From assembly GCA_017521195.1 (NCBI GenBank), contig JAFXGP010000029.1:1-47329 (forward strand): a stretch of DNA of 47,329 nucleotides, written 5' to 3'. Origin of the DNA: Lachnospiraceae bacterium. GTDB taxonomy: Bacteria; Bacillota; Clostridia; Lachnospirales; Lachnospiraceae. A program made the translations under genes and the position numbers. Below, in pieces: positions 25,589 to 33,291 of the stretch (position 1 is its first letter; each line of letters opens with the position of its first letter). Under the pieces are notes generated by a model. That model worked only from the letters and a program-made list of their open reading frames with translations, had not been told where the DNA came from and did not search any database.

Positions 25589-25603
25589 AACGAGGAATTC
25601 CTA
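25589..25603. repeat. Inverted repeat, right copy, flanking the Rpn gene
   Basis: AACGAGGAATTCCTA pairs perfectly with 24561-24575. It lies just upstream of the Rpn RBS. Confidence 0.45.
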
Positions 25604-25843
25604 AGTGGATTTTAACATAAAGAAAGAGAAAGTTATAGTATAAAATGGTAAAGAAAAAGTTTAGAGAGAAAACAGAGGATCTGATAAAAATGGATAAGGT
25701 TGAAAAGGGTGGGTGTTGTCTGGATACTATAAATCAACGATAACTTCTACAATGTTGAAATAGAAAGTAAAAGTATAAAAATCACTAAAATTATAGAAAT
25801 AAACAGGTGTACAAAAAGAAATGCAACTTTAAAATCTACTTTC

Positions 25844-25872
25844 TTGCTCCCTATTATTAAGAAAGGTATAAT
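25844..25872 (+). promoter_or_regulatory. SigA-type promoter for the membrane-protein gene
   Basis: TTGCTC (25844-25849) and TATAAT (25867-25872) have 17-base spacing and sit 50 bases before the ATG. Most positions from TTCTTG to TATAAT match the block at 21811-21842. Confidence 0.6.
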
Positions 25873-25922
25873 AAAAAAGACAGTGCCAATGGCTACAAAA
25901 AATATACATAGGAGAAAATAAA

Positions 25923-26822
25923 ATGGAGATAGAAGTAATATTAAGTTCAGTTGTTATAACGACAATTATAAGTAGTGTAATTTCTTTTTTTATTTCAAGA
26001 AGAGAAAGTAATCTTCATTATATAACAGGAGAAAGAAAAGAATGGCGAGAAAAAATAAGATATATCAGCTGTGAATTGCAGGATGCAAATTATAAGAAGA
26101 CAATCAAAATATTAACAGACTTAAAAGTTAGGATTAATGCTTTTGGAAATAGAGAAAATATAATTAGCTATAATAGTGATGTACATATATGGGAGATTAT
26201 TGGTGAAATTGAAAAAGAAGAATTAAATATAAAATATTTACGACAAAAGCAAAAACAACTAATAGAATATTTAGCACTATTATTAAAGTTTGACTGGGAA
26301 AAATCAAAAAAAGAAACCAGAGGAAATATTTGTAGTATAATAAGTCTTGTGCTACTATTAGTATCAGAATTATTTTTTGTAATTTCTGTATGTTATTTAC
26401 ATGTACAGAAAATAAAAAATTTTGAATGGATTTCTACATTGATTACATTTTTCGTATTAATGCTGTTTTTTTACTTTTTAGTTAAAATACAGGCTAAACT
26501 TATATGTACATCCTACTTGAATGGAGTTCATGGTGGTAAGGTTAAAGAATATAAGAAAATTAAGCTATGGGTAAGCGATCTTATATGTTGGATAAGTGGT
26601 ATTATGTTAATGTTAGTATATATAGATAATTTAAAAGAAGTGTTACGTGTTGTTTCATGTGGAGAAAATAATTTATTGATTATGTTAATTACATCCTTAC
26701 TTTATTTCTGCGGTCTTATACTTATGGGATGGGCTGAAGTAATGGAGGTTGATACAATATACTACTACAATAGAGGAATAAATAAAATAAAACTTTATTA
26801 TGAACAGAATAAAGCTAGCTAA
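25923..26822 (+). CDS. Orphan multi-pass membrane protein
   Basis: A 299-residue protein of unknown family. One N-terminal membrane helix (about residues 5-25) is followed by a roughly 110-residue cytoplasmic helical domain (RRESNLHYITGERKEWREKI onwards). Four more hydrophobic segments (about 140-162, 168-190, 220-240, 250-275) come next, then a short charged tail. The arrangement recalls small membrane sensors or effectors with a helical cytoplasmic insert, some of which belong to phage-defence or stress loci, but there is no enzyme motif and no partner gene. It is AT-rich, unlike the housekeeping block. The RBS is AGGAG before ATG 25923. Confidence 0.55.
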   Translation: MEIEVILSSVVITTIISSVISFFISRRESNLHYITGERKEWREKIRYISCELQDANYKKTIKILTDLKVRINAFGNRENIISYNSDVHIWEIIGEIEKEELNIKYLRQKQKQLIEYLALLLKFDWEKSKKETRGNICSIISLVLLLVSELFFVISVCYLHVQKIKNFEWISTLITFFVLMLFFYFLVKIQAKLICTSYLNGVHGGKVKEYKKIKLWVSDLICWISGIMLMLVYIDNLKEVLRVVSCGENNLLIMLITSLLYFCGLILMGWAEVMEVDTIYYYNRGINKIKLYYEQNKAS

Positions 26823-26867
26823 AAGTAGTATTTGATATTCCTTAATTAAGAAAAAATAATAGTTAAG

Positions 26868-26886
26868 ACTTTTCACAGTGAAAAGT
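26868..26886. terminator. Bidirectional hairpin after the membrane-protein gene
   Basis: ACTTTTCAC and GTGAAAAGT pair about a single central base, so the real loop is about five bases. AATAAT/ATTATT extend it outward. It is followed by an AT-rich tail rather than a clean T-run. Confidence 0.5.
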
Positions 26887-27092
26887 TCAATTATTATATA
26901 AAACATAGTATATGATATTATTGTAAATATACAATATGATATAATCTTATATAATCACAAAAATAACCGATAAATATTACAGCAGAATAATAAGAGATAA
27001 TTGAGGGATAGGAAACTTATATGTTGATTATCACAAAATACTAAATAGAGATAGGCAAGGCGGCCGTAAGTAATCAAGGAGGATTAAAAAAG

Positions 27093-27138
27093 AACGATAG
27101 TCGTATGCTATTTTTATGCAAAAAACTATCGTTTTTTA
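27093..27138 (+). terminator. Terminator-like hairpin in the glycan-operon leader
   Basis: AACGATAGT (27093-27101) and ACTATCGTT (27125-27133) pair perfectly over nine bases around a 23-base loop, followed directly by a T-rich run. It lies 16 bases before the first gene, where it could act as an attenuator for the long operon. Processive antitermination by a LoaP/NusG-type factor is one known way such loci are controlled, but no antiterminator gene is in the window. Confidence 0.6.
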
Positions 27139-27153
27139 TTTATAAATAGAAAG

Positions 27154-27858
27154 ATGAATACAGCATTAATATTAGCAGGTGGTACAGATCCCAGATTTAA
27201 GATGGATATACCCAAACAATTTGTAAATGTAAATAATCGACCTATTATTATCTATACTCTGGAAATATTTCAAAGCCATCCGGAAATAGATGAAATTATA
27301 GTTACATGCCTAGATGGATGGCAGGAATTTGTGAAGGTTTATGCCAAACAGTTTAATATAACAAAATTAAAAGAGATTATTCCTGGAGGAAAGGACGCGC
27401 AAGAGTCGACTTATCACGGACTACAGTTATTAAAAAGTAGAGCGGAGCAAGGGGATATTATTGTAATTCATGATGCAATTCGTCCTATGGTATCAGAAAA
27501 AAATATTAGTGACAGCATTGACATATGTAGAAAAAAGGGGATGGGTGTGGCAGCAACTTATATTATGGATACAATAATGCATTCTGGAAATGGAAAAGAA
27601 GGGTATCAGAGTCTTAATCGTTATGAAATTATGAAAGTTCAGACTCCGCAAGCCTTTGATTTCAGCCTAATTTGGCAAATGCATGAGAGAGCAATTCGGG
27701 AAAATTGTATGGGAGCCTGGGATAACAGCTCTTTAATTACAAGATTGGGAGAAAAAGTATACTTTTCCAAAGGTTCTGATTTGAATCTGAAAATTAATAG
27801 CATAGAAGATGTGGAAATGTTCAAGGCACTTTATAAGATGAAAGATGAGTTATCATAG
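27154..27858 (+). CDS. IspD/TarI-like cytidylyltransferase
   Basis: A 234-residue nucleotidyltransferase of the IspD/TarI group, which joins CTP to a phosphorylated sugar or polyol. The N-terminus ALILAGGTDPRFKMDIPKQF has Asp-Pro where the family usually has Gly-x-Arg-rich spacing (GGxGxR), a notable change in the nucleotide loop. The catalytic IVIHDAIRP and KVQTPQAF motifs are intact. In a surface-glycan cluster it more likely makes a CDP-sugar or CDP-polyol than the isoprenoid intermediate. It is the first gene of the locus. Confidence 0.8.
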   Translation: MNTALILAGGTDPRFKMDIPKQFVNVNNRPIIIYTLEIFQSHPEIDEIIVTCLDGWQEFVKVYAKQFNITKLKEIIPGGKDAQESTYHGLQLLKSRAEQGDIIVIHDAIRPMVSEKNISDSIDICRKKGMGVAATYIMDTIMHSGNGKEGYQSLNRYEIMKVQTPQAFDFSLIWQMHERAIRENCMGAWDNSSLITRLGEKVYFSKGSDLNLKINSIEDVEMFKALYKMKDELS

Positions 27859-27869
27859 GGAGACAGACG

Positions 27870-28181
27870 ATGAATATTGCTCTGATTCTGGCGGGAGGAA
27901 GCGGAAGCAGAACTGCACAGGATATACCAAAACAATTTATAAATATTTATGATAAACCTTTAATAATATATACATTGGAGAATTTCCAAAGATATCCCGA
28001 AATAGATGGAATTCTTGTGGTATGTATCGATGGTTGGCACGAAGTACTTCGCGTGTATGCAAAACAGTATAAAATTACCAAATTGAAATGGATTGTCAGT
28101 GGCAGTATGGATGGACAAGAATCTACTCAAAAAGGAGTGGAAGCGTTGTTGAAAATAGAAAGAGAAGAATGGATTAAATAG
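27870..28181 (+). pseudogene. Truncated twin of the IspD-like cytidylyltransferase
   Basis: A 103-residue frame closely matching the first 105 residues of the preceding gene (IPKQFINIYDKPLIIYTLEN against IPKQFVNVNNRPIIIYTLEI). It has the normal nucleotide loop LAGGSGSRTAQ but stops after QKGVEALLKIEREEWIK, just before the metal-binding HDAIRP. The missing two thirds is not found in other frames downstream. It was probably created by tandem duplication and deletion. A stable half-protein is conceivable but would lack catalytic residues. Confidence 0.7.
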
Positions 28182-28185
28182 AACA

Positions 28186-29589
28186 ATGAGAAAAAAGCAG
28201 AAACAGGAAATACTGGAGTTTGTTGCCAGTTTACAGGAAGCACATAAGAAAATAAAAGAGATACTGGAACAGGGAAACGTGACAGAAGGTCAGAATATGC
28301 TCTGTGATTGTCAGGAATGTGCCATTGAATTGGGGAATATTATTGAAACTTTTGAAGGGGAAGGGGCTGTTACTGTTTCTTATATTGAGAAGTATTGTGA
28401 GCTTTTATATCATTATTATGAAAAGTTAAATACGACAACAAAGACAGAGCTTTTAAGTAATAAAAAGATTTCAAAGAAGTTAATTGATACTCTTAATAAA
28501 CAGCTTTCCAATATGGAAAACAGCATTAAGAATGATATTAAAACAAAAAAAGAAATTGTATTCTTTCCATACAAAGCCTCTATGTGGGATTCTTTGGAAA
28601 GCGTGTATTTGGCCGCAAAAGAAGATGAAAATTGTGATGCTTATTGCGTACCTATTCCGTATTATGATAAAAATCCTGATGGCAGTCTGGGAAAAATGCA
28701 TTACGAAGGAAGGGAATATCCTGAAAATATTGAGGTTATAGACTGGAGAACCTATGATGTTAAAGAGCGAAAACCGGATGTGGTTTATATTCATAATCCG
28801 TATGATAATTGCAATATTGTAACTAGTGTACACCCGGATTATTATGCGGAGAAGCTAAAGCAATACACTGATAAACTGGTTTATATTCCTTATTTTGTGC
28901 TACAAGAGATTGAACCGGATAATCAGGAGGCAATTGATAATATACAGCATTTTATCTGGACACCGGGGGTAATTTATTCGGATCAGGTAATTGTTCAATC
29001 TGAAAAAATGCGACAAATCTACATTAACGAATATCTCAAGGCTGCCAAAAAGAACGGATGGATAGGAGTTCGTTTAGATAGGGCAAGCTTAGAAAAGAAA
29101 ATTCTTGGAACCGGTTCACCAAAGCTGGAAAAGGCGAAAAATAGCAAAAAAGAAGATTATGAGCTTCCGGAAGAATGGATTCGGATTATTCAGAAGCCGG
29201 ATGGAAGCTGGAAAAAGATTGTATTATATAACACAGGAGTTTCCGCACTATTGGGATATGGTGAAGAGTGGGTTGATAAAATAGAAAATACGCTGAAGGT
29301 ATTTCAGGAAGAACAAGATAAAATTGTATTGCTTTGGAGACCCCATCCACTGATAGAAAACACTATGAAAACCATGCGCCCGGAAACCTTGAAGAAATAT
29401 AGGAAGATAAAGGAAAGGTATGTGCAAGAAGGCTGGGGAATTTATGATGAATCCACGGATATGAATCGTGCAGTTGCTATTAGTGATGCCTATTATGGAG
29501 ACGGAAGTAGCATGGTGGAATTGTATCGAAGTCAGGAGAAACCGGTGATGATACAGAATCCTAAGATTTTAAATGCGATAGAAGAGTAG
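28186..29589 (+). CDS. CDP-glycerol glycerophosphotransferase-like protein
   Basis: A 467-residue protein. The first 125 residues are helical and coiled-coil-like. The C-terminal 330 residues form a two-lobed Rossmann-like fold with KEIVFFPYKASMWDSLESVY, VVYIHNPYDN, a central VLYNTGVSALLGY, VLLWRPHPL, and DAYYGDGSSMVELYRSQEKPV near the end. The HPL plus GDxSS pattern is that of CDP-glycerol glycerophosphotransferases and related teichoic-acid enzymes, consistent with the cytidylyltransferase upstream. It probably transfers a phospho-polyol or sugar phosphate onto a glycan at the inner membrane face. The substrate is uncertain. Confidence 0.65.
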   Translation: MRKKQKQEILEFVASLQEAHKKIKEILEQGNVTEGQNMLCDCQECAIELGNIIETFEGEGAVTVSYIEKYCELLYHYYEKLNTTTKTELLSNKKISKKLIDTLNKQLSNMENSIKNDIKTKKEIVFFPYKASMWDSLESVYLAAKEDENCDAYCVPIPYYDKNPDGSLGKMHYEGREYPENIEVIDWRTYDVKERKPDVVYIHNPYDNCNIVTSVHPDYYAEKLKQYTDKLVYIPYFVLQEIEPDNQEAIDNIQHFIWTPGVIYSDQVIVQSEKMRQIYINEYLKAAKKNGWIGVRLDRASLEKKILGTGSPKLEKAKNSKKEDYELPEEWIRIIQKPDGSWKKIVLYNTGVSALLGYGEEWVDKIENTLKVFQEEQDKIVLLWRPHPLIENTMKTMRPETLKKYRKIKERYVQEGWGIYDESTDMNRAVAISDAYYGDGSSMVELYRSQEKPVMIQNPKILNAIEE

Positions 29590-29602
29590 GATAAGAAAAA
29601 TA

Positions 29603-30184
29603 ATGCTGAAGAATGAATATGTGAAGGAACTGATTTCATTATTAGAAAGAACAGAAATTTGGATTAATCATAATCAAGAAGATATAGGTTATGATAAGGG
29701 AATAGAATATTTATTTGAAAAATTTTCTTATCATAAAAAACAAAATTCTCAGGTGTTTTTTATTGGAAATGGAGGAAGTTCCGCTATAGCCAGTCATATG
29801 ACAGCTGATTTTATGAAAAATGGAGGCATGAAAACTTATAGTCTGTATGATAATGCAGTTACTACATGTATGGGCAATGATTATGGTTATGAGTATGTGT
29901 TTTCCAAGCCGCTGGAATTTTTGGGAAATGAAAATGATTTGTTGGTGGCTATCAGTAGCTCGGGAAATTCTTTAAATATATGTAATGCCATTGAAGTTGC
30001 GAAGAACAAGAAAATGGGCGTCATTACACTTACAGGCTTTAGAAGCGATAATAAAGTGAAGCAATTGGGGAATGTGAACATATATATTCCTTCTGAAAAA
30101 TACGGATATGTAGAAAGTATTCATAATTTAATGCTACAACAAATTGTGGATATGATTTTGGAAAGAGATGGAGCTAGAATTTAG
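29603..30184 (+). CDS. gmhA: Phosphoheptose isomerase-like SIS protein
   Basis: A 193-residue SIS-domain protein with FFIGNGGSSAIASHMTADF, VAISSSGNSLNICNAIEVAK and IESIHNLM-like C-terminal residues (YVESIHNLMLQQIVD). This is the GmhA pattern, converting sedoheptulose 7-phosphate to D-glycero-D-manno-heptose 7-phosphate. It is the first step of heptose activation, and the later steps (gmhB, hldE) follow in the same operon. Its stop overlaps the GTG start of gmhB by one base. A related sugar-phosphate isomerase is the alternative. Confidence 0.85.
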   Translation: MLKNEYVKELISLLERTEIWINHNQEDIGYDKGIEYLFEKFSYHKKQNSQVFFIGNGGSSAIASHMTADFMKNGGMKTYSLYDNAVTTCMGNDYGYEYVFSKPLEFLGNENDLLVAISSSGNSLNICNAIEVAKNKKMGVITLTGFRSDNKVKQLGNVNIYIPSEKYGYVESIHNLMLQQIVDMILERDGARI

Positions 30185-30726
30185 TGAAAAAACCAGTAGT
30201 CTTTTTAGATAGAGATGGTGTTTTGACCGTAGAAAAAGGGTATATTTTACCTTTAGAAGAGGTAGAATGTTACCCATTCGTAAAAAAATGCATTGAAGAA
30301 ATTCATCAGAAAGGTTACTTAGCAATAGTGGTTACTAATCAGGGTGCAGTAGCAAGAGGTTATTTTACGGAAGAAAAGTTAATCTATTTGCATGAACAAA
30401 TAAAAAGAGAAATAAACGTTGATGCCATTTATTATTGTCCACATCATAAAGAAGGAAAAGTGGAGAAATATGCAGTAGATTGTAACTGTAGAAAGCCGAA
30501 GCTTGGGATGATTGAGCAGGCCTGTAACCAATTTGAAATTGATATGGAGAACTCCTATATGGTGGGAGACCGGGCAAGCGATATAGAGTTAGGAAAAAAT
30601 GCGGGAGTCAAAACAATATTAGTAGAAAGTGGCTACGGCAGTAAAAAGATGGAATATGATATTCAGGCAGATTTTACAGTGGAAGATTTAAGGGAAGCTG
30701 TGAAAATAATAGAAAATAGACAGTAG
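30184..30726 (+). CDS. gmhB: Heptose bisphosphate phosphatase-like HAD protein
   Basis: A 180-residue HAD-family phosphatase with motif I FLDRDGVLTVEKGYI, motif II VVTNQG, a zinc-binding loop YYCPHHKEG to DCNCRKPKLGMI, and motif IV MVGDRASDIELGKNAG. The zinc loop and size are specific for GmhB, which removes the 7-phosphate of heptose 1,7-bisphosphate. Translation starts at GTG 30184 within the gmhA stop (TAGTG), so production is coupled. Confidence 0.88.
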   Translation: MKKPVVFLDRDGVLTVEKGYILPLEEVECYPFVKKCIEEIHQKGYLAIVVTNQGAVARGYFTEEKLIYLHEQIKREINVDAIYYCPHHKEGKVEKYAVDCNCRKPKLGMIEQACNQFEIDMENSYMVGDRASDIELGKNAGVKTILVESGYGSKKMEYDIQADFTVEDLREAVKIIENRQ

Positions 30727-30744
30727 ACAAAAGGAGTTTATAGA

Positions 30745-31731
30745 ATGATTTCATTGGTAACAGGTGGATGTGGATTTATAGGATCCCATATGGTAGACAG
30801 ATTATTAGCAGAAGGACATACAGTTCGTGTCATTGATAACTGGTCAACAGGTAGGCCAGCGAATCTGGAACATCAGAAAGATAATATGAATTTAACAGTA
30901 TATCACATGGATATTCGCAATAGGGAAGAAATAGAGCCCATTTTTCAGGGGGTAGATTATGTGTTTCATTTTGCAGCATTGGCAGATATTGTTCCGTCCA
31001 TTCAAAAACCGTGGGAATACTATTCTTCCAACGTACTTGGAACCTATAATGTAGTGGAATGTGCGAAGAATGCTAATATTAAAAAATTAGTATATGCGGC
31101 GTCTTCTTCCTGTTATGGGATTCCGGACGAATATCCAACAAAGGAAAGCGCAGAGATTCGTCCTCAGTATCCTTATGCATTAACCAAAAGATTAGGAGAA
31201 GAGACGGTTCTTCATTGGGGACAGGTGTATGGCTTACCGGTGGTAACTTTAAGATTATTTAATGTATATGGAACACGCTCCAGAACCAGCGGAACCTATG
31301 GTGCTGTATTTGGTGTATTTTTAGCACAAAAATTGGCAGGAAAGCCATTTACTGTAGTAGGAGATGGTAACCAGACCAGAGACTTTACTTATGTTACTGA
31401 TATTGCAGATGCATTTTATACAGCGGCGGTGTCAGATGTGGTACAGGAAACCTTTAATGTGGGAAGTGGAGGAACTTATTCTGTTAACCGTTTATGCGAG
31501 TTATTGGGCGGAGAAATTACTCATATTCCAAAACGTCCGGGGGAACCGGATTGTACCTTTGCAGATACCACAAAAATTCAGGAGCAGCTTGGTTGGAAAG
31601 CGAAGGTAACTTTTGAAGAAGGTGTACAGAAAGTATTAGACAATATTGATTATTGGCGTGAAGCTCCTGTGTGGACACCGGACAGTATTGGTGTGGCTAC
31701 GCAGGATTGGTTTAAATATTTAGGGAAATAG
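30745..31731 (+). CDS. NAD-dependent sugar epimerase/dehydratase (extended SDR)
   Basis: A 328-residue extended short-chain dehydrogenase: TGGCGFIGSHMVDRLL (cofactor-binding GxxGxxG), DNWSTG, the SSS-C-Y catalytic region (AASSSCYGIP), YPYALTKRLGEE with Tyr-x3-Lys, and the NVGSGGTYSV C-terminal segment. It resembles UDP-glucose/UDP-GlcNAc 4-epimerases more than typical HldD, but its place between gmhB and hldE makes a nucleotide-heptose epimerase possible. No transmembrane segments. Confidence 0.8.
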   Translation: MISLVTGGCGFIGSHMVDRLLAEGHTVRVIDNWSTGRPANLEHQKDNMNLTVYHMDIRNREEIEPIFQGVDYVFHFAALADIVPSIQKPWEYYSSNVLGTYNVVECAKNANIKKLVYAASSSCYGIPDEYPTKESAEIRPQYPYALTKRLGEETVLHWGQVYGLPVVTLRLFNVYGTRSRTSGTYGAVFGVFLAQKLAGKPFTVVGDGNQTRDFTYVTDIADAFYTAAVSDVVQETFNVGSGGTYSVNRLCELLGGEITHIPKRPGEPDCTFADTTKIQEQLGWKAKVTFEEGVQKVLDNIDYWREAPVWTPDSIGVATQDWFKYLGK

Positions 31732-31740
31732 GATGAAGGC

Positions 31741-33273
31741 ATGGCTGATATTATTTCAAAACAAGAGTTTAAAGAGAATATAAGACTATCCTTAAAGGCG
31801 GAGGGAAAGACCATTGCGTTGTGTCATGGTGTATTTGATTTAGTACACCCGGGACATATTATTCATTTGGAACAAGCAAAAGCAATGGCAGATGTTTTGG
31901 TGGTTTCTATTACTGCAGCCAAGTTCGTTAGAAAAGGTCCCGGAAGACCTTATTTTAATGATGAAATGAGGTTGAAGTTCTTATCTGCAATAGAATATAT
32001 CGATTATGTAATGATATCCGATGGACATACAGTAGATGATATTGTAGAAAGTGTGGAACCGGACATCTATGTAAAAGGTGAGGAATACGCCAAGGAAAGC
32101 GAAGATGTTACCGGAAAAATCCGTGAAGAGAGAGAATTGGTAGAGAAGCATGGCGGACAGATTCGTTATACGACGGGAGACGTGTTCAGTTCTACCAAGT
32201 TGATAAATACAGCTATGTCAGGTTTACCTGAGGATGTCATTCAATTCATGGAAGCTTTTAAACAAAAATATTCCATGAAGGATATCAAAGAAGCTACTGC
32301 AAAAATAGAAGATTTAAAAGTCTTAGTGGTTGGAGATGTTATTATTGACAAATACAGTTACTGTAATGTACAGGGACTTATGAGTAAGGATATGGGATAT
32401 TCCACCAGATTAAAATATTCAGAGGAATATTACGGAGGTTCTCTTGCAATTACAAGACACATTAGTAGCTTTTGCAACAATGTAACACTAATGTCTATTA
32501 TAGGAAATGAAAGGCATATCTTAGAAGATTTGCAGGATAATTTGCCGGACAACATCGAACTTCAGTTACATAGAAGTGAAGTATTTCCAACCATAGTAAA
32601 ACATCGATATTTAACAAAGAATACAAAAAGAGAAGAATATCGTAAAATATTTGCAGTGAATAATATTCCTTGTCAAATGGAATATGAAAAAGAAGTAAAA
32701 GAAAGCTTTCAAGAACAACTAAAGATTGTGTTAAAGGATTATGACGTAGTATTTTTGTGTGATTTTGGTCATGGTTTGATTGATGAAAAAACACAGCAAA
32801 TAATAGAAGAGAATGCAAAGTATTTGGTGTTGAACTGCCAGACAAATTCCACGAATCATGGGATGAATATTATTACAAAATATAATCGTGCCGATGCGTT
32901 CACTTTGGATCAAAAAGAATTGCAGTTAGCATATCCAATGTTCGTTTTTGATGAACATGAGGCGTTAAAAAGCTTAAGTGACAAGTTAGGTGGAAGTGGA
33001 TGGCTTACCAGAGGAGCCAAAGGTGCATTAGGAATTCAGAATCAAGAGATACAGGAATGTCCGGCATTTACTTTAACAGTGAAAGATACCATTGGAGCTG
33101 GGGACGCTTTTTTTGCAGTGGCTGGGTTATATGTTGCAAGCGGACAGAAAAATGATATGGGATTAGTTATGGGTAATATCGCAGGAGCTTTGGGAGCGAA
33201 TATTGTTGGAAATAAGGACAGGATAGAAAAGGTTAATGTGCTGAAGTATGCCAGTACGTTGATGAATGTATAG
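31741..33273 (+). CDS. hldE: HldE-like nucleotidyltransferase-kinase fusion, domains reversed
   Basis: A 510-residue bifunctional protein. Residues about 20-155 are a nucleotidyltransferase with GVFDLVHPGHIIHLEQAK (HxGH) and the KxxSSTKLI-type end (FSSTKLINT). Residues about 195-505 are a PfkB/RfaE sugar kinase with LKVLVVGDVIIDKY, YYGGSLAITRHI and the catalytic DTIGAGDAFFAV. Escherichia HldE has the kinase first and the transferase last, so the order here is reversed. Together the domains should phosphorylate heptose 7-phosphate at C1 and add a nucleotide. The nucleotide (ADP, CDP or GDP) cannot be read from sequence. Confidence 0.82.
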   Translation: MADIISKQEFKENIRLSLKAEGKTIALCHGVFDLVHPGHIIHLEQAKAMADVLVVSITAAKFVRKGPGRPYFNDEMRLKFLSAIEYIDYVMISDGHTVDDIVESVEPDIYVKGEEYAKESEDVTGKIREERELVEKHGGQIRYTTGDVFSSTKLINTAMSGLPEDVIQFMEAFKQKYSMKDIKEATAKIEDLKVLVVGDVIIDKYSYCNVQGLMSKDMGYSTRLKYSEEYYGGSLAITRHISSFCNNVTLMSIIGNERHILEDLQDNLPDNIELQLHRSEVFPTIVKHRYLTKNTKREEYRKIFAVNNIPCQMEYEKEVKESFQEQLKIVLKDYDVVFLCDFGHGLIDEKTQQIIEENAKYLVLNCQTNSTNHGMNIITKYNRADAFTLDQKELQLAYPMFVFDEHEALKSLSDKLGGSGWLTRGAKGALGIQNQEIQECPAFTLTVKDTIGAGDAFFAVAGLYVASGQKNDMGLVMGNIAGALGANIVGNKDRIEKVNVLKYASTLMNV

Positions 33274-33291
33274 GATAAAAATGAAAGGAAC

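Larger units (their letters stand above)
25575..25922. other. Intergenic region with divergent leaders
   Basis: It contains the right copy of the inverted repeat around the Rpn gene (25589-25603) and the promoter of the membrane-protein gene. The rest is AT-rich with no recognisable gene. Confidence 0.5.
26823..27153 (+). other. Leader and spacer upstream of the glycan locus
   Basis: A hairpin (26868-26886) ends the previous transcript. Two TATAAT boxes (26940-26945, 26950-26955) lack good -35 partners. AAGGAGG at 27077-27082 has no start codon at a normal distance. A terminator-like hairpin lies at 27093-27138. Confidence 0.45.

Noticed and set aside
27105-27152. Fourteen-codon leader peptide (MLFLCKKLSFFIYK) inside the glycan-operon terminator hairpin
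   Set aside because: The only good AAGGAGG (27077-27082) is 22 bases from the ATG, too far for normal initiation, and there is no run of control codons.
27154-27858. Genuine isoprenoid IspD
   Set aside because: The location in a glycan locus, the altered nucleotide loop and the truncated twin make a CDP-sugar or CDP-polyol role more likely; housekeeping IspD is not excluded.
30745-31731. Assignment as HldD (ADP-heptose 6-epimerase)
   Set aside because: The motifs are closer to UDP-sugar 4-epimerases; only gene position supports HldD, so no symbol was given.
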